A stretch of DNA of 21,926 bases from contig JNEM01008257.1 of the NCBI GenBank assembly GCA_000697335.1, forward strand, positions 1 to 21,926. The letters run 5' to 3'. Below, piece after piece: positions 1-11,958 of the stretch. Positions within the stretch are counted from its first letter, which is position 1. The number at the start of each line of letters is the position of its first letter. Source of the DNA: Conidiobolus incongruus B7586. Its lineage: Eukaryota; Entomophthoromycota; Entomophthoromycetes; Entomophthorales; Conidiobolaceae. The translations under genes and the position numbers were made by a program. The notes under the pieces were generated by a model. It did not search any database, was not told the origin of the DNA, and was given only the letters and a program-made list of their open reading frames with translations.

Positions 1-1258
1 ACTATTTCTAAGATTGAAACTATATTCTATTAATATTATAATATATTAATGATATTTACTATAAATCTAATATATTAGTAATTTATTTTAGTTTTAAGTT
101 TAATTAAACTTTGTTTATATTTATATATTACAACTATGTTATAATATTATATTTTGTGTCACACTACTTTTATATTAAGTTTTCCTCTATATTATATTAG
201 TATTTTACCACCACACTTACAATTATAATAAATTATATTAGTATATATTAATTTATTTGATATTTATAAAATTTATAAAGCTAAAACTTTAAAATTATTT
301 AACTAAAATTATAAAAAAACTACCATATCTAGTATTTCCATTATATCATAACACATGTAGTTATAATTGCTTTGGTAATTTAAAATCAATTTATAAGGCA
401 AAAAAATTTTATTAATTAATTTAGTTTGTGAAATATTAAATTTCAATTTTTAATAAAAAGAATTATTTTTAAGAAGTATATCATAATATAGCAAAAAGTT
501 ATTGATAATAAAGAGAGTTTTGGTTTTTTATTATACATATATTTTTATAAGTTATATATCAAAATCTTTATTTATTTTTAATCTTAAAAAATTCTCAATT
601 TTTAAAATTCAGAGTAATAACTTGTTTATTATATTTATTCTTATAATTAATAATAATTTCATCTTTGAATTTAATAAATTTCTAATAATTTCCTTTATTT
701 CAAAATAATTACATTAGCAATAAATATCAATTAAATGAAACCCTAACCTTTTAAGCTATTTCTTGTAAAGTTTTCAAAAATCAATTATAAAATATTAATC
801 GCATATAAAAATATGGCTTCTAATATTTTTTTGTATAATTTAATTATTAATATTAAATAGAACAATAAATTAGAATTTTATTTGAAATTAAGGAGATAAA
901 CATAATATGATAAATGTTTTTAAAAAATTATTCCACTATCAACTCTTGGATGTTTTTCTATAGTCGAATAGCATTGGATTCATATTTAATTACTCTCTAG
1001 TTATATAATAATATTAAAATTGCATATTATATATGTTATTTTCAACTAAATCGAAAGCCCAACAAAGTAGCAGAGAAGAAACCAAAAAATAATTGGGTTT
1101 GAAAATGATTTTATTTTGATGAATTCAAGGTCCAAAATAGAGTTTAAAATACAAACAATATTATTAATCAAATGCATTAATAATTAACTTTAATTATTAT
1201 GATTTTATGTTAAATGCTGAAAATGGTACCGAATCGATTTAAAATAAATTGAGTCAGA
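1..1258. other. AT-rich intergenic DNA, no gene seen
   Basis: This stretch is very AT-rich and has only short open frames made of I, F, N, K, L and Y codons. The longest (502-708, 68 codons) shows no family signature and looks like compositional noise. The last 100-200 bases before 1259 lie just beyond the PSY2 stop on the minus strand and should hold its 3' untranslated region. A single telomere-like string, aaaccctaacc, lies near 738-748 but is not repeated. I see no tRNA, no transposon ends and no tandem array. Confidence 0.7.
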
Positions 1259-4200
1259 TTAGGTATTCTTGACGATTGGCGGGGAAAGGGGCTTAGATAT
1301 GGTTTCAGCATTGGGATCAGATTCACTGTCTTTTTTAGAATTAGGTGATTCAATTGGTGAAGGAGATCTTGATTTAGTAATCTGGCATTGTACTGAATTT
1401 GACTCCAAACTGCTATCCTCATTTGAAATGATCTGCTCATCATTTCCAGTACTTGAGTGAACCTCTGAACCAGGTTTAGAAGTAATTAGATTTTCTAATT
1501 GATCTGAGTGCATATTATTCTCTGATTGCAAATCCTTACTAATTGAAGAATCATTTAGAGAAGATAATAAATGAGACTTTTTTTGACCTGAATCTAACGA
1601 TTCAGAAGCTTGTGATTGGGATCTGGCTGGTTGATTGTCTTTTTCACTTTGACCATTCGTAGTTGACTCGTTGTCATTAATTTTGCTAATATTATTAGGG
1701 GAAAGATTTATAACGAATCGTCGTTTAGAATCTGATGCAGGTAAATCAGAAGAGCTTTCAATACCATTATTGGCTCGTTTGAGTAGAGAACGGCTCGGGC
1801 TTTGACCTGGGATGATTCTAGAAATTCCATTAGATCGAATTGGAGCTAGATTGCGAGAGCCACGAATGAAGTTGTCAGAGTTTTCTAGCACATCAGATTC
1901 GTCAGGCTTGGATGGGGGTTCGATATTAGCATTTTGATGGCCATTAAGCTGTGGTTGTAGTTGGGTTTTGGTATTAGTGCCATCATCTTCTTCATCTTCA
2001 TCGATATCCATAGCATCTTCATCATCAGATTCAGAATCTTGAAAGTATTTTTCTTCATTTTCAGTCAGAGTCGAAGAGTTCCATCCACGAGCCTGGAATG
2101 AAGAAAGATGTTGATTACGATCATTGCACGATGCTTGCAAGTTTTTATCATCGCCTTGAATTTCTTCTAGGTTAGTTTGATGTAAGTTTATGAGGTTTCC
2201 AAATATTTCTTTTGGTTCTAAATTCTCTAAAAGATCTGAATAGTTGGTCACCATTGATGAAATAACTTGCTTGAAGTTTTGTAGGCGAATAAATTCAAAC
2301 AGATCGAGACAAGCCGAATTTAGCATATTGTTGGCCTCATTTGTACTTTTATAAAGATCAAGTATTGATTTAATCAAGTCTTTTCTGATAAAATAAGTTA
2401 AATAGTTTGGATTCTTAGTTGCAAGTGTTGCTTTTAAAGTTCTGAGAGCAGCTAAAAATATAGATCAGTTGAAATTTAAAGAAAATTTGATGATGGAGTT
2501 ATACCTAATTGAAGAGGTAGTTTAGGCGATTTGAACAGTATAGTAAGCTTTGTTAACAAATTATTATCAATTACAAATTGGCGGCTTTTCAGAGTATGGG
2601 TTTTGATATTAAAAGTAAGTAAATCGCATAGATGATGTAAAGTTGTTCCTTGGATCGATGTTTCAGATTTAGATTCTTGAGTATCTAAGTAAATATGAAA
2701 TTAGAGATGAAATATTTTATCGATTTAGATAACGCTACCTTTGATGAAATCAGAAGCTTGCAATTGAATAAGTGGAGAAAAAACATCTGAAGCAAATTGT
2801 TCATAAAAGACATCTAACAATTCATTGAAATTTGGATCTATTCTTGGGGGCATCTGGTTCACAAATGCCATATTGCGATCTCCAGAAAATCCGTTTAAAT
2901 CAATGAGGGCACGAATAACCTCAATAAGTTGAAGTCTGATTCCAGTTACTTCTTCAACCAAAAACCTTTTAACAATAATCTGAAACAAAGAAACTGCTCC
3001 AACTTTAATTTTGGACATAATATTCGATCTTACCAACTCCAGATCATTGTCCATTATAAATAAGAGCACTTCTAAACTATCTTTTCTGACTGAGTCCAAA
3101 GTGTCATTAAGAGAAAATTGAAAAATATCAAATAACCCATGGTTTACAGAGTTTCTATAATAAAATGTTAGTATGCTTGATTGATAAAAACAATTAACAT
3201 GAAGTACTTGAAAATGCCAGTTTTCATATGTGGAGGTATTTCTTTAACTTGGTTGCAAAAATTTTGAAGGTAAGCAACCAAATCTCTCTTTTTGTTAATA
3301 TCATCAGATTTAGCAACATTAAATAAATTTGTCAAGAAGTTCGAGTCTCGAGAAACATAGTTGATAATCTCAACATTTTTGTTTTGTAATAAAAACGTCA
3401 TCAATGCAAAACCGGCCTCATCAAGAGTACGGTTAAGAATGACCTCCTTAAAATATTTCAATCGATAATAGAAATGAATGTTTGATAAAGTTGACTGATT
3501 ACCAATTGGGACAACCTATGTTGAAAGGTTTAGCGTAAGAAAAACAAAGGATATTGCTATTTTACCTGTCTATATCTTTCACGTTTAGATAAAAATTCTC
3601 TATAATTCAGACTACGGTTGGGATTATCAGAGTCATCTATAATGAGGAAAAATATATTAGATAAATCACTAATTAATGGATTTTCAAATTAATTACGCTC
3701 AAGGATTCCAGCAATATCCAAAAATAAAGAATCTGAAAGACATCTCTCAAGGATAGATTGATCATTCAACATGACTAAAATAAAATAAAATAAGATATAG
3801 TGATAATGGATTTTATGTAAATATTACAAATGCATTTGGTAATTTTACAAAGTTTGAACATGCGTTCTTCATCTTCCATATCTTGACATAATTTAAAAAT
3901 ATCAACTAACTGTTCGATATATTGCTATAGTGAAAATATAAATAAATATTTAGTAAGTATCAATTGATAATAAATTACTGTTTGAAAAAAATAAGAAGAA
4001 ATATTATTCTTTCGATTTTGGCCTCTTATTAAGGTTAAAAAATTCGTTTCGAGTGTTTCTAAATTATTCAAATCGGGTGGAGGAAGTAATTCAGCAAGAG
4101 CAGATAAATCGGTTTCATCAACTTGTGGAGAAGAAGGTTGAGATTCGGTCAATGTTGGAGATATAGGGGGCTTATTAACATAATTGATACAACCCCAAAT

Positions 4201-4622
4201 CTCATCGCGTCCAATTTGATCTAGGAAACTAATACAAACTTCTATAGACCCTAATTCAGGACATTCATCTTTCCATACTAGTAAAGTTTCTTGCTGATTT
4301 TGATAGGAATCTAAATCTCGAATTCGTGAAGATAATATTATGTCACCTTCCTTTTCTTCATTTAATACGCGAATCATAAAATCCCCTATGGTAGGTAACT
4401 ATCAAAAAAGTTAAATAATTAAATAGCATGTAAATATATTAATAATACATTATTCCACACAGGTTCAATTGTACATATTCCTGTTCCAGCCACAACCCAA
4501 TCCTTATCAGATTGATAATAAACTTTAACTCTTCTTTGAAATCTTTCGGGAGGAAAATCTTCGATATTTCCATAAGAATTAATATTACTCCTTAATGTAA
4601 CCATTGACGAGTTGTTTTCCAT
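1259..4622 (-). CDS. PSY2: PP4 regulatory subunit 3 (SMEK/Psy2 family), nine exons
   Basis: Regulatory and targeting subunit of protein phosphatase 4, which in yeast acts with Pph3-Psy4 on phosphorylated H2A and Rad53 after DNA damage. Exons on the minus strand are 4622-4449, 4398-3979, 3924-3828, 3774-3697, 3636-3566, 3515-3208, 3154-2739, 2684-2505 and 2451-1259. They sum to 2937 nt, exactly 978 codons plus TAA, and every junction is GT-TAG. Residues about 30-150 resemble the family's EVH1/PH-like domain (RRVKVYYQSDKDW, GTGICTIEP, then LLVW and GRDEIWGCI). The SMK-1/DUF625 region and helical ARM-type repeats follow (NYREFLSKRERYRQ, NSACLDLFEFIRLQNFK). From about residue 715 the protein turns acidic (ESDDEDAMDIDEDEEDD) and ends in a long Ser/Asn/Gln-rich tail. 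Its length exceeds yeast Psy2 (858) and human SMEK1, mainly through this tail. The ATG at 4622 gives a plausible start 29 residues before the conserved RRVKVY. Confidence 0.95.
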
Positions 4623-6328
4623 TATAAGATGTTAAAGTAGAAGGAGTTGAAATACTTGTTATGAATTGAATAATACAAATAATCCAATTGAAAATTTAAT
4701 CAAGGAATATTTAATATTCTTAAACGTTATGAATAAAAAATAATTATAATTAATGAAGTGTTTGACTATATTCCGAAGGGAGTGATATTAGTAATAATAT
4801 TCATTAATTCACATTATAATCTCAACTCTATCAATTTATTTAATCATTTTATGGGATTGATAGGTTAAGTCAATATTAATCAATAGAATAAAAGAGTCAA
4901 TAGATATATTAAAGATAAACAAATCAGATTACAAATAATAATGACTATTCATAATAAATGATTAATAATATAGTATCATCATTAAAATACAAATATAATT
5001 ATCACTTTCAAAAATTATTATGTAACGTATAATAATAATAATAATAATAACACATAAATAGTTTATCAGATTTGAAACAGATACAATTCTAAAAAATTAA
5101 TTCAATATACAAGTTTAAGCATGATGTCAAATTAATATATTAGCCTATATAATACAAATTAAGTAACTTAAATTGTTTTATAATATTTATTTATTGAAAA
5201 ATTATATTTTCAATTCCATAATATACTAAATAATTATGTTAAATAATAATCTATAAAAATTGAAATGAAGGCTAATAAGTAATATCCAATATATGAAACT
5301 TCTAAACAAAATAAAAATTACTATAACAGAAATAAAACGATTTACGAATTAAAGATTTGTTGATAATATAAACTTTTAAAATTTTAAATAATTTAGATTT
5401 CATGCTAATACTTATCAATCATCTATCACGCCAATCTAAATATAAGAAATAAATGAAATTATTAGTTGGAAATATTGAATTAGTTTGCTATCATAAATAT
5501 TATATGCAATACAATGGTTGGCTTTAATTTAACAATAATGATAAAAATGAAATATACCAATTCCATTAACAATAAATTGATAATTAAAAATATATAGTCT
5601 ATATTCAAATATAATCGCTATTACATTAATGTATAAATAATGCCATAGCTTTAAATTGTAGTATGTCTTTTACTCATATATTTATTTCAAAATTTCCGAA
5701 CTCCAAGTATATGAACTAGGAATTGATTTTTTGTATTATTTATCAAATAAATTTTTTTTGGATATAAAAATAAACTTATAAAAACTTTTAAAATTCAATC
5801 GAAATTTAACTACAGTACTTCCTTGTCAACTGCCCAGTATTTTACTCAATACAAATATAATTTTTATTAATTTAATGTATGCTCTTTTGATTATTAATCT
5901 GTATTAGACCTAGTATTAACTATATATGCATTTAGTATTTTTTAATAATATCTAAATTTTTCAGCGGTAGTTACCTAGGAACTATTCTATTGTATAGATT
6001 AGATTTTTTGTAAATGAAGTTGTACAACCTTTTGAATGTTTCAAATACCAGTACAAGGATCATAGCTAAATGCAAGTAATGTTAACTAAAATACTAATTT
6101 ACATAATAACATGATCAATTTATTAATATTTCTTTCATACATCGAATTAATTCTAAATTAAATTTCATGCATGCAATTTCAAAAACCTGATTTTTCCATC
6201 AACAAATTCTGAAAATAGTAACCTAATATAAATTTCAAAAGTCTTGATATTTTTATTAACATAGCCAAATACTTAAATCTAAACACTTTTAATTCCTTTG
6301 ATTTGAATCAGTAAATAAATTTATAACA
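4623..6328. other. Divergent intergenic region between PSY2 and the Nudix gene
   Basis: About 1.7 kb of AT-rich DNA separates two start codons that face away from each other, so both promoters should lie here. I see no open frame with family features on either strand, no tRNA and no terminal inverted repeats. A slightly less AT-rich patch at about 5950-6080 does not translate into anything recognisable. Short TATA-like strings are too common in this composition to assign. Confidence 0.65.
5030..5050. repeat. (TAA)7 microsatellite
   Basis: Seven perfect TAA units in the PSY2/Nudix intergenic spacer. It is a simple trinucleotide repeat with no sign of function and is likely to vary in length between isolates. 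Confidence 0.9.
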
Positions 6329-7645
6329 ATGGGTAAATGTGAAAAATTTTATTTGATCAAATATTAATATTGTCAAAGTTATCACTGCACCCTTAACCTC
6401 AATTGGCCATTTAAGAAATTTGATACATAACCTTAAAGTATTAAAACCAAAAAAGATTCATGTTCCTGAAGTTAGAAGAGCTTCGGTTGCCATTATACTG
6501 AGAATTAGACTAGATCCAAATGGTAAGTTTGATAATTTATTTCAATACAATATTTTAATTTGCTAATAGAAAATACTATTGAATACAATGATATTGATCA
6601 ACTTGTGTTCGGTAATAAAATTCCCTTTAATAGCCTTAATTTGACTAAATATTTTAAAAGATCCAATATTGGAAAATGGACAAGTTGAAGTGTTTTATAT
6701 TCAAAGGTCAATTAGACCTGGTGATAGATGGTCAGGACAAGTAAGTTAGTTTAAGTATTTTTGATGCTGGTCAATTTAATATTATTGACTTTATAGGTAG
6801 CTTTTCCTGGAGGAAAACAAGATCAAATTGATCAAGATGATATTGCTACTGCAATTAGGGAAGTTCAAGAAGAAGTTGGAATCGATCTATCTACCAAAGA
6901 GTATTTTCATTTAGGTGAGCTGGATGATAGAGAAGTAACTACGCGATTTGGAAATAAACTTTTAATGATTTTAAGCTCCCAAGGTATATATAATGTTAAA
7001 CAATATGGTTTTCATTTATTAAATTGGATAATAGTGTTTTTACAATTAAGTACTCGTGACAATGATATTAAAATAAATGCCTCAGAAGTTGAACAGGGAA
7101 TTTGGTATCCTTTCGACAAATTCAAGCACTATCAATCGAGCAATCAATGGATTCCTCATAACATTTCCGTCTATCAAGCTTTAAAACCCAGAGCGCCAAA
7201 AAGTAAAAGTTCAACTGCATCCAGATTTCAGTTTACAGAATTTTTACTTGAATTTTTGTGTGGAAGAATGAAATTTAGTAGCATCCCTTTAATCGCTTCT
7301 GATTCCATCCAATCCAAATCACATCCTCCTATATTATGGGGCTTAACTTTAGGTATCACATCTGAGCTATGGGATATGGCTCACCCTCCTTGCCTTGTTC
7401 CACGAGTACCATTGTACTTTCCTTTACCCAGTTTTGATTTTCCTGAGATCAATTTCCTTATCAAATTATTTTGCTCCCCCAATCCAAATAGAAAGCCAAA
7501 TCCCCATATAGTCAATCGCAGAACTTGGGACAAATATTTTTTGGTTTTGAAATTTGGTTTCATTTTTGTAGTCCTGAGCAGATCATTAATTGCCATATGG
7601 ATTTTGAGATTCTTATTCAATTATTATATCAAAAAGAAACTATAG
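6329..7645 (+). CDS. Nudix hydrolase, CoA-diphosphatase-like, C-terminal membrane anchor
   Basis: Nudix enzymes cleave nucleoside diphosphates linked to another group using Mg or Mn. Exons are 6329-6332, 6379-6522, 6570-6611, 6661-6740, 6797-6983 and 7035-7645, summing to 1068 nt (355 residues). The Nudix box starts at FPGGKQDQ (about residues 93-100) and ends AIREVQEEVGI (about 109-119), with the expected REVQEE metal-binding glutamates. The preceding RPGDRWSGQ and following LDDREVTTRFG and LLMILSS fit a fungal group related to PCD1/NUDT7/8. ILWGLTLGITSELW lies further downstream. A hydrophobic stretch at about 326-348 followed by a basic end (YIKKKL) predicts a tail anchor facing the cytosol. 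The first coding exon holds only ATG plus one base. That start is inferred because the intron 6333-6378 (GTAAAT, TATTAAT branch, AAG) restores the frame. Substrate is not determinable here; CoA or acyl-CoA is a family-based guess. Confidence 0.87.
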
Positions 7646-8491
7646 TTATTTACTATTGATTTGAGTTAATTATCAAATTTTTTCAAATACTATATATATT
7701 TGGAATAAATATCCAAGTATAAAATATTAAATCCTGATTTAAGCTTTAATTTGACTGATTTCAATGATAATTTTATAATTAAGTGATATATCATGTTAGA
7801 TATATAATTATACCATTTATTGAAAATATATTCGAATTATCATCTAACTCAATTAATGATATCACTATTTTGAATACATTTTTTCAATGACTATGCGAAT
7901 TTTAAGTTTGTTTGTATACCAATTAATTGATATATATTAATTGATGATATTTTTAATAATAGCATTATATTTATGAAAATATTTGACAAAGTGTTAGAGT
8001 TTTTTGAACCAATCTCAAGATATCTTCACATCAAATCACTATGAAAACATAATTAAAAATATGAAAATAAAATTAAAATTGATGTTTAAATTTAATAACA
8101 TTAATTCTAATAAATATATGATTTAACTTCAATAATGTATGATTTTACCAAAGTATTATTAAGACAATTCCAGATCTTTTTGTAAAAAATATTAAAGATT
8201 TACCTCTGCTGGTCACTGATGACTAAAAACTGGTAAACATCAATAATTATAAAAGGAACAATAAAATAATCTGATTATCAATGAATATCATTATTTCTGA
8301 TTTTTATAATTTTTTTCATAATAATTATATTAGTTGACCATATTTTGTTAAAAGTATCTAAATCAAATTTTTCTATCAAAAGAATAAGAGTATATCGAAA
8401 ACTTAAACATAATGAGAAATAATACAAGATACTTCATTTGAAAATAATAAATGAGTTGAATAAAATGCATAGCGAATATTGATTGAGATCA
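7646..8491. other. Convergent spacer between the Nudix gene and CDC37
   Basis: The spacer lies between two stop codons facing each other and should hold both 3' untranslated regions. It is AT-rich with no credible open frame. A small imperfect inverted repeat, TTGGA-ATAAATA-TCCAA, lies 50-70 bases after the Nudix stop (near 7699-7715). It could form a weak RNA hairpin but is short enough to be chance. A short direct repeat, ATTAATTGAT, occurs twice near 7920-7946. Confidence 0.6.
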
Positions 8492-10036
8492 TTATTGATT
8501 AGCTTGACTGATAGATTCCATAGGAGGAACTGAAAAACTTAAGAAACCTCCTTGATCACAAACTTGAAGCATATTTTCAGCTTCACTCTCATCGTATTCT
8601 GCTAGGCATTTGTTAATAATGTCAAGATCGCTAGATTTAAGGGCTTCTTGGAAATCTCTAGGAAGGGAATTAAATAACTCTCTTTGCTCTTTTTGCTCTT
8701 CGCTATCATCGGGGATATTGACCACGATACGACTTTCAGGATCGGCCAAATGGAGCTGGAAAATAGCTTTTTCTTTTTGATTTCTCTGTTCTTCTTCAAT
8801 CACTTTACACCTCTTTTTCAAAACGGAATAGGTGTTATTGACATCTTCCATAAACATATCTTTACCTTTTTCATGTAATCTATGATAACAATTCTATGAA
8901 TATCTGAAATTTGAAGAAACAATATAGTGAGCATACCCTTTAAAAAATATGGAGATACCATCTCTACCTAATTTTTCACAGTAACTTAACAACAAAGATT
9001 GGTGAACTGCCAATTTTGAGGCTTTAGGCTTCTTGGCGAGTTCGAGTTCAAGAGCATGGGCCAAAATTTCATCTTGGAACCTGGTTTCGATAATATAAGG
9101 ATTGCGCGAAATGAATTCGTAACTTTTTTCAAGTGTATCAAGTTCAGAAAATTTCAAAGCAACATCAGAAATTTCAATATCCTCGTCCTCGTCATCCTGT
9201 GAAGTATGAGATTCTGCTATATTCACCTATATTTTAATCATTAGAGTTGTAATCATGTCAGTATATGTACATATTAAAAGCTTACACTTTGCATTTGACG
9301 ATCCAAAGTATCCTGATTCAATGTTTCAATGGTTTTGACTTTAGTCTTTGATTTCGATGGTGGAGGTGGAGTGTTGACGCTGGGAGCTTTGTTTACAATC
9401 TAATATTTGAAATTAATATAGAATTAAATAGAAAATTTGAAAATATATTACAGTTTTATCAAATCCAGGCTTGAATAAATTCTCACTTGTTAATTTTGAA
9501 TTTTTGATTTTCTTTTCTTTTTCAAGTTCGGTTTTACACTGTTCATCATGTGTTTTCACTTTACCTAATTCTTCAATCATCTTAGATTGAAGATTAGCTT
9601 TAGTAAGCTCCATACTATCCCTCTCAATATCAGCTTGTACAAATGACAAAAAGCTTAAGAACATATCCTCAGGAGTTTCGGCATTATTGTAGATGGCTTT
9701 ATCCGTCCCTGAATTGGACTTGGCAACTTTACGTTGTAATTTTTCATTATCTTCAAGAACTTTTTCTTGTAAATTTTCCAAAAACTCTTCTAGTTTATCT
9801 TCGGGAGCAGTTTTGACTGATTCGATAGCCTGTTCAATCATGGGCAGTACCTTTTTATTTACTTGAATCCTCTGTTCCAACTGTTGGATTTTGTGATTTC
9901 GTTGAGCTCTCTCTTGATGAATAGCTTCTTGCTTCCATTTAATAAAAGATTTTTTATCTACATTTGGATGACATTCAAAATCATCGTCGTCAGAAAGTTC
10001 TAATTTATCCCACTTTGAATAATTTAAAGTAGACAT
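8492..10036 (-). CDS. CDC37: Hsp90 co-chaperone Cdc37, four exons
   Basis: Cdc37 loads protein kinases onto Hsp90 in the cytosol and holds Hsp90 in an open, ATPase-inhibited state. Exons on the minus strand are 10036-9452, 9399-9286, 9226-8937 and 8879-8492. They total 1377 nt, 458 residues, close to fission yeast Cdc37 (466) and yeast (506). The N-terminus (NYSKWDKLELSDDDD, then HPNVDKKSFIKWK) matches the conserved kinase-binding start. Ser15 sits in the acidic context of the CK2 site known as Ser13 in human and Ser14 in yeast. A Glu/Lys-rich coiled coil follows at about 40-190. The Hsp90-binding core is clear at about 307-329 (VHQSLLLSYCEKLGRDGISI, FFK). The C-terminal domain (SLPRDFQEALKSSDLDIINK) ends in a Ser/Gln-rich tail. 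The last intron (8880-8936) skips nearer AGs, because only TATCATAG keeps the frame. Confidence 0.96.
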
Positions 10037-11345
10037 GGTTTTTAATTAATAACTATCAGCGTATATATTTGATTTCAAGAATATTAAGTTAGAAATGTAT
10101 GATGTCAATCAATTAATACCCTACTAGATATTACGAATTTCGACAAATTGCGAGTTTTCTAGATTTCTCAAAATTTCAAAAAATTAATTTGATTGGTTAA
10201 AATGGTGATGAAATTATTTGAATAACTTATAATCAATATTTTTTCATTATGTTAAAATTAAGAATAAATGAAAACAATACAAGGCATATCTGTATCATAA
10301 AGAAACATGTAAGTATCTAATTCAAAATAAAATTTTAAACTATCTTTTGGTAATATTTATATTTTAAAAATGCAATTTTTATTAAATAATTACATTTGTT
10401 TTATACTCATAAATTATTTTTTTGAACTTTAATATATATATTATAATCATTTGTAACCAATATATTTTATAATTTTGATACTTTGTATAGACATAATAAA
10501 TCCAGCTGTAAGTTTTTTGAAATCATCTCTGTATTTGAAAATATCTATTTAATAATTTGAACCCTAAATATGCAATGATTATATACAAAAATCGAAGTTT
10601 TCAATAACCAATTTGAATTAATATGTTTACATCGTCATAAATATATTTGTCACTGAATATTTTAAATATATAAAATGAGAAAGTAAAACTGAATTCTATA
10701 TAGTTCCAAAGTTTATTCTTCTTATTAATTGACAAAGACATTCAAACACTTGTCATAATAATTCATTACAATGTAATAACAATTATAAAATATTTTCAAA
10801 AGTATTAAACATACATGAGTATATATTAATTATATTTAGCGATACCATATAACATATCAATAAATTATTGTATAACAAATAATGAAAAATATTATAATGG
10901 CAAAGCCATATATCATATTATTACTGCATATCAAATTATCGATAATTTTATTTCAATTAACTTAAAAGTATATTATATTTTACAAAAAATGAAAAATTGA
11001 AACACATTTAAATATTATAGATATAAGAAAATATGCAGCTTTTCTAAAATATCTTAAATACAATGAACATTAAATTTGTCGTTTATATCATAAAATATGA
11101 TTCAGAATGTGACTTGTTTATATATAAAACTCGAAATCCCATAACTAAGTTGAATCATTGTTAAATGTATTAATAGTTAAATTGTTAATTAAAATAATTG
11201 ATTTTAATCATTAATTGACTGTAGTATAATTATATAAATAATAATTGATCTAAATAAGGACCGTTTTGTTCAAATATATTTGAAACATTATTACATGTAT
11301 TAGTGATTGGTATTAACAATTATTCACTGAATACAAAAATATATA
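10037..11345. other. Divergent intergenic region between CDC37 and ALG9
   Basis: About 1.3 kb of AT-rich DNA between two start codons facing away from each other. It should contain both promoters. The first 130 bases upstream of CDC37 are slightly less AT-rich (gattggtt, read on the other strand as AACCAATC, near 10191-10198, contains a CCAAT-box core). I see no protein-coding signal, RNA gene or repeat ends in the remainder. Confidence 0.6.
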
Positions 11346-11920
11346 ATGAAAATTGAAAATAAAACTAATGCATCATCAGGTAGTGCTGGATTACATGTAT
11401 TCACTGGGTAGGTATTAATAATATTGATAAAAATATGAATTTAACGAATATTGTTTCTAGACAAAATTATTCGAATAGGCTTGTTATAATAAGATTTTCT
11501 ATTTTCTTCTTCGCCTGCCTTTTATCAACAATTTATTCTTTTATTACCGATTGTGACGAAACTTTTAACTTTTGGGAGCCAACTCATTTTTTATTATATG
11601 GATGGGGCTTACAAACTTGGGAATATTCTCCTATTTATGCTTTAAGATCTTATGCATATATTGGTTTTCATGCTTTGGTAGGAAAGCTCATCAGTATTCT
11701 AACTACTCATAAGGTATTTTGAATTCATTATCAGTATTTTTATGTTAATTATATTTTAAAAGTGGCTGATATTTTATGGTATTAAACTGGCTTTATCACT
11801 TTTGTGTGCTTTATGCGAAACGAAATTCGTTAATTCAATTCATAAAAATATAAGTCCTAAAGTAGCTCATCTTACACTTATATTCCTTTTATTTAATCCT
11901 GGAATGTATTTTGCTTCTTC

Positions 11921-11958
<38 letters not shown>

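Noticed and set aside
502-708. 68-codon open frame at the left end
   Set aside because: Only low-complexity I/F/N/K/L content, no conserved motif, and no downstream exon to join.
738-748. Telomere-like aaaccctaacc
   Set aside because: Only about one and a half units and not repeated nearby; a real telomeric tract would be tandem.
7680-7720. Hairpin after the Nudix stop as a terminator
   Set aside because: The stem is only five pairs, and eukaryotic Pol II genes do not use such hairpins to terminate.
8215-8275. Possible box C/D snoRNA between the Nudix gene and CDC37
   Set aside because: TGATGA and CTGA lie about 55 bases apart, but the flanks do not pair into a terminal stem and the motifs are short enough to be chance.
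10130-10180. Possible heat-shock element upstream of CDC37
   Set aside because: TTC and GAA triplets are present (gaatttcg, ttttctagatttctc), but they do not keep the five-base alternating spacing needed for an HSF site.
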